64,000 bases of DNA from DASXRA01 sp963737425 (GTDB lineage Bacteria; Actinomycetota; Actinomycetes; Mycobacteriales; Jatrophihabitantaceae), in assembly GCA_963737425.1 (NCBI GenBank), contig CAVTSX010000010.1:1054001-1118000 (forward strand), written 5' to 3'. How positions within the stretch are numbered: position 1 is the first letter of the stretch; the number at the start of each line of letters is the position of its first letter. Shown here one piece after another: positions 60,384 through 64,000 of this stretch. The position numbers and the translations under genes are program-made. The notes beneath the pieces were generated by a model. That model worked only from the letters and a program-made list of their open reading frames with translations. It had not been told where the DNA came from and made no database searches.

Positions 60384-60662
60384 GTGGCCCTCACGCCCGG
60401 CAGCGAAAAGCCGAACGTCGGATCACCCGACGACTACAGCGCCGATCATCCGTCCGAGCACCCCTCGGATTGGGGTTGGCACGGCGAATGGGGTCGCTGG
60501 GCCCGAATCTCGGGCTGGTTCGTCGTTGTGCTGCTGCTGCTGTCCACCACCGCCACCCACTACAACGGTGCCGGGGCCTTTGCCCTGATCGCTACCGCCG
60601 GCCTGCTCGTGATCGCCCTGCTCTGGGACATCAACCGGCGCCGCACCTCCTGGCGGCAGTAA
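60384..60662 (+). CDS. DUF2631 membrane protein
   Basis: This is a 92-residue actinobacterial protein with an acidic N-terminal region containing SADHPSEHPSDWGWHGEWGR (the DUF2631 mark) and two membrane segments (about 50-85). GTG 60384 has AGGAG 8 nt upstream; a longer frame from 60339 lacks one. Homologues lie near dxr in mycobacteria too. No function is known to me. Confidence 0.9.
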   Translation: MALTPGSEKPNVGSPDDYSADHPSEHPSDWGWHGEWGRWARISGWFVVVLLLLSTTATHYNGAGAFALIATAGLLVIALLWDINRRRTSWRQ

Positions 60663-60674
60663 GGCAAATCGATC

Positions 60675-60715
60675 GCGCCGGAAGGATCGATCTCCGCACG
60701 TCTCTCCGGCGCGGC
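60675..60715 (+). repeat. 41-bp hairpin repeat, copy 1
   Basis: The unit starts GCGCCGGAAGGATCGATC and ends with TCCGGCGCGGC. The ends pair through GCGCCGGA and TCCGGCGC, so it can act as a hairpin terminator right after the DUF2631 stop. The second copy (60769-60809) differs at only two adjacent bases. Confidence 0.75.
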
Positions 60716-60768
60716 TGCGGCACGCTACCCGTCACTCGATGGCCACCCAACACCTCGGGCTCACTGAC

Positions 60769-60809
60769 GCGCCGGAAGGATCGATCTCCGTGCGTCTCTC
60801 CGGCGCGGC
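60769..60809 (+). repeat. 41-bp hairpin repeat, copy 2
   Basis: This is a near-identical direct copy of 60675-60715 (39 of 41 bases) that ends 5 bp before the saccharopine dehydrogenase-like gene's stop codon. It can form the same hairpin and so terminate the converging gene. The unit spacing is 94 bp. Confidence 0.75.
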
Positions 60810-60813
60810 GCCG

Positions 60814-62028
60814 CTACGGTGTCAACTCCTTCATGCCCCAGGGCGAGGCGTATTCGCCGGACAGCAGGTCAAGAAACGGCACCGCGTCGAATGCCTCGGG
60901 CCCGAGCACGCCCGCGCCGGTCCATGCTCCCGAGTCGATCAGCTCCAGCGCGACGATCGGATTGACCGCCGTCTGCCACACGACTGCCTGTGCGCCGTAC
61001 TCGCGCATCGACCACTCGTTGTCGACCACGTGGTACAGGTACGTGGAGCGCGGCGCGCCGTCCTTGCCGGTGCCGCGTACCCACAGGCCCGCGCAGGTCT
61101 TGCCCCGCATCCGGTCACCGAGCGTCGCCGGATCGGGCAGGCAGGCGGCCACGACGTCGCGCGGTGACACGCTCACTCCACCAACCTGCACCTTCTCGGT
61201 CCGGTCGAGGCCGAGCTTGTGCAGTGTCTTGAGCACCTCGATGAACTCGTTGCCCAGCCCGAACTTGAAGGTCACCCGTCCCGCGTCCACCCAGCGCGGG
61301 ATGAGCAAGACCTCCTCATGCTCGACGTTGACGCACTCGACCGGACCGATGCCCTCCGGGAAGTCGAAGACCTCTGGTTCGCTGAACGGCTCGGTGGTGA
61401 ACCAGCCCCGCTCCTTCTCATACACGACGGGCGGATTCAGGCACTCCTCGATCGTCGTCCAGATCGAGAACGACGGGGCGAACTCGTATCCGTCGACGAC
61501 GAGGTTGGCGCCGTCGCGCACGCCCGCCTCGTCGATCGTGCTGAACAGATGATCGGCGGCATAGCGAGCGAAGACATTGGCGAGGCCCGGCTCAACCCCC
61601 ATGCCCAGTAGGGCGATTCGCCCGGAGGACGTCCATTCGTCGCTGAGCGCGAACTGCTCGTCACCGAGCTTTACGCCGGTCTGCGCGAACGGATCGCTGC
61701 GATGCGGCTGCGACAGCGACATCGCCATGTCCAGGTAGTGGATGCCGGCCGCGAGCGCCGCACGAAAGATCGGCATCGTGAAGCGCGGATCGGTCGCCCC
61801 GAGGACGGCGTCGATTCGCCGCTCGACGATCAACGCCTCGATCGCCGCCTGGTCCGACGCGTCGAGTCGCGCGGGGGCGAACCGATCGTCGCCGGTGGCG
61901 GCAACCGCGCGCTCGGCTCGTCCGAGGTCGTAGTCCGCCACCACCACGTGCTCGAAGAACGTCCGGCGTGCGGCAACGAGGGCAGCGGCCGAACCAACGC
62001 CGCCCGCGCCGAGAATCAGTGCTCGCAT
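60814..62028 (-). CDS. Saccharopine dehydrogenase family oxidoreductase
   Basis: The 404-residue protein has an N-terminal Rossmann motif MRALILGAGGVGSAAALVAA and the conserved GIHYLDMAMS region; VVWQTAVNPIVALELI lies near the C-terminus. Family members include saccharopine reductase, lysine-6-dehydrogenase and carboxynorspermidine dehydrogenase. The substrate is not fixed by visible residues. It is divergent from the APC permease with paired operator-like sites between, and an agmatinase-family gene lies nearby. A role in lysine or polyamine metabolism is inferred. TATAGT at 62035-62040 predicts a leaderless transcript. Confidence 0.88.
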   Translation of the reverse strand: MRALILGAGGVGSAAALVAARRTFFEHVVVADYDLGRAERAVAATGDDRFAPARLDASDQAAIEALIVERRIDAVLGATDPRFTMPIFRAALAAGIHYLDMAMSLSQPHRSDPFAQTGVKLGDEQFALSDEWTSSGRIALLGMGVEPGLANVFARYAADHLFSTIDEAGVRDGANLVVDGYEFAPSFSIWTTIEECLNPPVVYEKERGWFTTEPFSEPEVFDFPEGIGPVECVNVEHEEVLLIPRWVDAGRVTFKFGLGNEFIEVLKTLHKLGLDRTEKVQVGGVSVSPRDVVAACLPDPATLGDRMRGKTCAGLWVRGTGKDGAPRSTYLYHVVDNEWSMREYGAQAVVWQTAVNPIVALELIDSGAWTGAGVLGPEAFDAVPFLDLLSGEYASPWGMKELTP

Positions 62029-62034
62029 GCGGGC

Positions 62035-62067
62035 ACTATAGGTAACTGATCACTGCGAATTCCATAG
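62035..62067 (-). promoter_or_regulatory. Promoter and operator of the saccharopine dehydrogenase-like gene
   Basis: TATAGT (62035-62040 on the minus strand) ends 6 nt before ATG, so transcription would start at the initiation codon. At the 17-nt spacing the -35 GGAATT is inside the 15-bp site at 62053-62067 (minus strand CTATGGAATTCGCAG). The site covers the -35, which would let a bound regulator control it. Confidence 0.55.
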
Positions 62068-62095
62068 CTACAGCAAACTTCGAATACGGAAACCC

Positions 62096-62144
62096 TTGCA
62101 AAATCCAATCTGGACTGCGATAAACGCATCTACGGAATTCGTAG
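62096..62144 (+). promoter_or_regulatory. Promoter and operator of the APC permease gene
   Basis: TTGCAA (62096-62101), 17 nt and GATAAA (62119-62124) make a plausible promoter. The second 15-bp site, CTACGGAATTCGTAG (62130-62144), lies at the expected start point, a classic repressor position. It matches the first site's complement at 13 of 15 bases. Confidence 0.55.
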
Positions 62145-62159
62145 CCGCAGGAGCTGTCT

Positions 62160-63773
62160 ATGAGCACGAGAACCGATGTCAACTACTCGTCCGGCGATGT
62201 CGTCGACAAAGGGCTCAAGTCCGGGGCGCTCGGGCTGGTTTCCAGCGTTGTCATCGGCGTCGCCTCCACAGCGCCGGCATACAGCCTGGCGGCCACGCTC
62301 GGCTTCATCGTCTTGTTCGTCGGTCTCCAGTCGCCAATCGTGGTCGTTCTCGCATTCATCCCGATGCTCTTCACCGCGATCGGTTACCAGGAACTGAACA
62401 AGGCCGACCCGGACTGCGGAACTACATTCACCTGGGCCACTCGGGCATTCGGTCCGAAAACCGGCTGGCTCGGCGGCTGGGGCATTCTGGCCGCCGACAT
62501 TCTGGTCATGGCAAGTCTGGCGCAAGTCGCCGGGCAATATGTATTCCTGCTGTTCAACGCCGACGGCATCGGCACGAACCCGACCAGTGGCTGGGTGCTG
62601 CTCGTGGGCGTGCTGTGGATCGTCCTGATGACCTATATCTGCTACGTCGGCATCGAATTGTCGGCGAATCTGCAGAAGGTTCTGCTCACGGTCGAATTGC
62701 TCGTGCTGTTGGTCTTTGCCATCGTCGCACTGGCCAAGGTGGGCAGCGGCAACGGCGCCGCTGAGTCGATCAACGTCTCCTGGTCGTGGTTCAACCCCTT
62801 CAATATCAGCTCGTTCTCGGCGTTCATCCGCGGTCTGCTGCTGATGCTGTTCATCTACTGGGGCTGGGACAGCGCGGTAGCGGTCAACGAGGAGACGGCT
62901 GACCCGCACAAGACGCCCGGCCGCGCGGCAGTCATCTCGACCGTCCTGCTGGTCGTCACCTACACCTTGATCACCCTTGCCGCGCAGTCGTTCGCCGGTG
63001 TCGGCGACAGCGGCATCGGGCTGGCCAACGGCGACAACTCCGGTGACGTGCTGTCGGTTCTGGGCAAGGCGGTATTCGGCAGCGGGACAGTCGGCACGAC
63101 GATGAGCCACCTGCTGATCCTGATGGTGCTGACCTCGGCCGCAGCATCGACGCAGACGACGATCCTTCCTACGGCGCGCACCAGCTTGTCGATGGCCGTC
63201 TATCGCGCGCTGCCCCGGACGTTCGCGCGCATCCACCCGCGGCACCTGACGCCCAGCGTCTCGACGATCACGTTCGGGGGCATCTCGATCCTGCTGTACG
63301 CGGCCATGAACTACTCCGGCAACGCGACATCAGTCATCGGCGACGCCGTCTCGGCAATCGGCATGATGATCGCCTTCTACTACGGGCTGACCGGATTCGC
63401 GTGCACCTGGTACTACCGCAAGACCTTGCGAGACAACGCCTACTCGTTCTGGATGCGCGGCGTCATACCAACTCTCGGCGGACTCATCCTGTTCTTCGCG
63501 CTTGCCTGGAGCCTGCACGACGACTGGCTCGCACCAAGCGACGTCAGCACGAGTTACACCGGCTGGCAGATGCCGTTCTCGCCACACTGGACGATCGGCG
63601 GCGTCTTCCTCATCGGTATCGGCACATTCCTGATCGGCATCATCCTCATGTTCACCTGGCAGGCCATCTCCCCCTCGTTCTTCCGCGGGGAGGTCCTCAA
63701 CCGCGACACGCCGACGCTCGTCACCGACACCGACGAGTTGCCGCCGACCATCGCGGTGGCGGGAGGCCCGTAA
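62160..63773 (+). CDS. APC superfamily amino acid permease
   Basis: This cation-coupled uptake permease of 537 residues has about twelve to fourteen membrane segments. The consensus amphipathic motif GLVSSVVIGVASTAPAYSLA is at the N-terminus, and GCGTTFTWATRAFGPKTGWLGGW-type features (here PDCGTTFTWATRAFG) follow. ATG 62160 has AGGAG 7 nt upstream. The context with a dehydrogenase and an agmatinase-family gene suggests amino acid or polyamine uptake; the substrate is not certain. Confidence 0.93.
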   Translation: MSTRTDVNYSSGDVVDKGLKSGALGLVSSVVIGVASTAPAYSLAATLGFIVLFVGLQSPIVVVLAFIPMLFTAIGYQELNKADPDCGTTFTWATRAFGPKTGWLGGWGILAADILVMASLAQVAGQYVFLLFNADGIGTNPTSGWVLLVGVLWIVLMTYICYVGIELSANLQKVLLTVELLVLLVFAIVALAKVGSGNGAAESINVSWSWFNPFNISSFSAFIRGLLLMLFIYWGWDSAVAVNEETADPHKTPGRAAVISTVLLVVTYTLITLAAQSFAGVGDSGIGLANGDNSGDVLSVLGKAVFGSGTVGTTMSHLLILMVLTSAAASTQTTILPTARTSLSMAVYRALPRTFARIHPRHLTPSVSTITFGGISILLYAAMNYSGNATSVIGDAVSAIGMMIAFYYGLTGFACTWYYRKTLRDNAYSFWMRGVIPTLGGLILFFALAWSLHDDWLAPSDVSTSYTGWQMPFSPHWTIGGVFLIGIGTFLIGIILMFTWQAISPSFFRGEVLNRDTPTLVTDTDELPPTIAVAGGP

Positions 63774-63788
63774 CCGAGCCCGGGGGGT

Positions 63789-63830
63789 GGCCGCTGGCGC
63801 GCCTGCGCGGGGGCGTGCGCGTCAGCGGCC
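63789..63830. terminator. Bidirectional hairpin between APC and agmatinase genes
   Basis: GGCCGCTG (63789-63796) and CAGCGGCC (63823-63830) pair as an 8-bp stem, with further G/C pairing inside. It includes the agmatinase stop codon and follows the APC stop by 15 bp. There is no T-run on either side. Confidence 0.5.
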
Positions 63831-64000
63831 GTGGAGCAACGGGCGGCTGGGGTCCCAGACCGTGCCGCCTGCCGCATCGCGGCGACGCCGCGCGATGCCG
63901 GACAGCGCTTCCAGGACAACGCGGTTTGCAAGGAACGAGGTGATCTCCGCGTGGTCGTAGGGCGGCGACACCTCCACCACGTCGATGCCGCCGACCGGTA
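63822..64000 (-). CDS. Agmatinase/arginase family ureohydrolase, C-terminal part
   Basis: Only the last 58 codons lie in the window. They read PVGGIDVVEVSPPYDHAEIT followed by ANRVVLEALSGIARRRRDA, the C-terminal signature of the ureohydrolase family (agmatinase, guanidinobutyrase). The metal-binding Asp/His motifs are outside the window. The product would split a guanidino compound into urea and an amine. It lies convergent to the APC permease and close to the saccharopine dehydrogenase-like gene. Confidence 0.8.
   Translation of the reverse strand, partial: PVGGIDVVEVSPPYDHAEITSFLANRVVLEALSGIARRRRDAAGGTVWDPSRPLLHGR

Noticed and set aside
59033..61552. 839-codon plus-strand open frame across dxr and the dehydrogenase gene
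   Set aside because: It is antisense to conserved coding genes and has no plausible start.

Overview
The window is about 64 kb of very GC-rich, gene-dense DNA with many GTG starts and short or overlapping gene junctions. Content and order point to an actinobacterium. Several blocks match the arrangement known from Mycobacterium tuberculosis and related high-GC Gram-positives: recA-recX, clgR-pspA, pgsA-argA-ftsK, dapA-thyX, dapB-M16 peptidase-pnp-rpsO-ribF-truB-dinF-rbfA-infB-nusA-rimP, and GNAT(DUF4081)-ispG-rip1-dxr. Between these blocks sit insertions that differ from mycobacteria, so this is probably a non-mycobacterial lineage. The genus cannot be fixed from the sequence alone.

Layout. 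1-2.4 kb: end of a small membrane protein gene, recX, recA with a dual damage-responsive promoter region, and a DUF3046 gene. 2.5-9.5 kb: acetyltransferase, the very large helicase Lhr, a beta-hydroxyacid dehydrogenase and a Nei-type glycosylase. 9.5-12.3 kb: envelope stress (LysE exporter, PspA, TetR, ClgR). 12.4-21.2 kb: cinA, pgsA, rimO, argA, a short ORF with a perfect ribosome binding site, ftsK, dapA, a PfkB kinase and thyX. 21.3-25.4 kb: a ribbon-helix-helix regulator with a DUF4097 protein, a MarR/ABC-exporter pair, and two adjacent inverted-repeat elements. 25.4-31.6 kb: YcaQ-type DNA glycosylase, EamA transporter, DedA protein, GNAT, DUF2461, a secreted S53 peptidase and a duplicated small-domain protein. 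31.7-34 kb: dapB and an M16 peptidase. 33.9-40 kb: macrodomain, MFS transporter, Rrf2 regulator and a complete sulfate ABC importer. 40-52.8 kb: the large RNA and translation block. 52.9-56.5 kb: a Tat-type protein with DUF4439, HAD, DUF4081 GNAT and a flippase-like membrane protein. 56.5-60.7 kb: ispG, rip1, dxr (isoprenoid precursors plus site-2 protease) and DUF2631. 60.8-64 kb: a saccharopine-dehydrogenase-like enzyme, an APC amino acid permease and the end of an agmatinase-family gene, which look like one amino acid or polyamine unit.

No rRNA, tRNA, CRISPR array, prophage or complete insertion sequence was seen. The most useful new leads are regulatory and small-scale: the dual recA promoter and a related motif in front of lhr; a leaderless RHH-DUF4097 pair; a conserved 51-codon ORF candidate; a MITE-like element next to a 58-bp hairpin element; matching 15-bp sites placed on two divergent leaderless or SD-bearing promoters at 62.1 kb; and a 41-bp hairpin-containing direct repeat at 60.7 kb.
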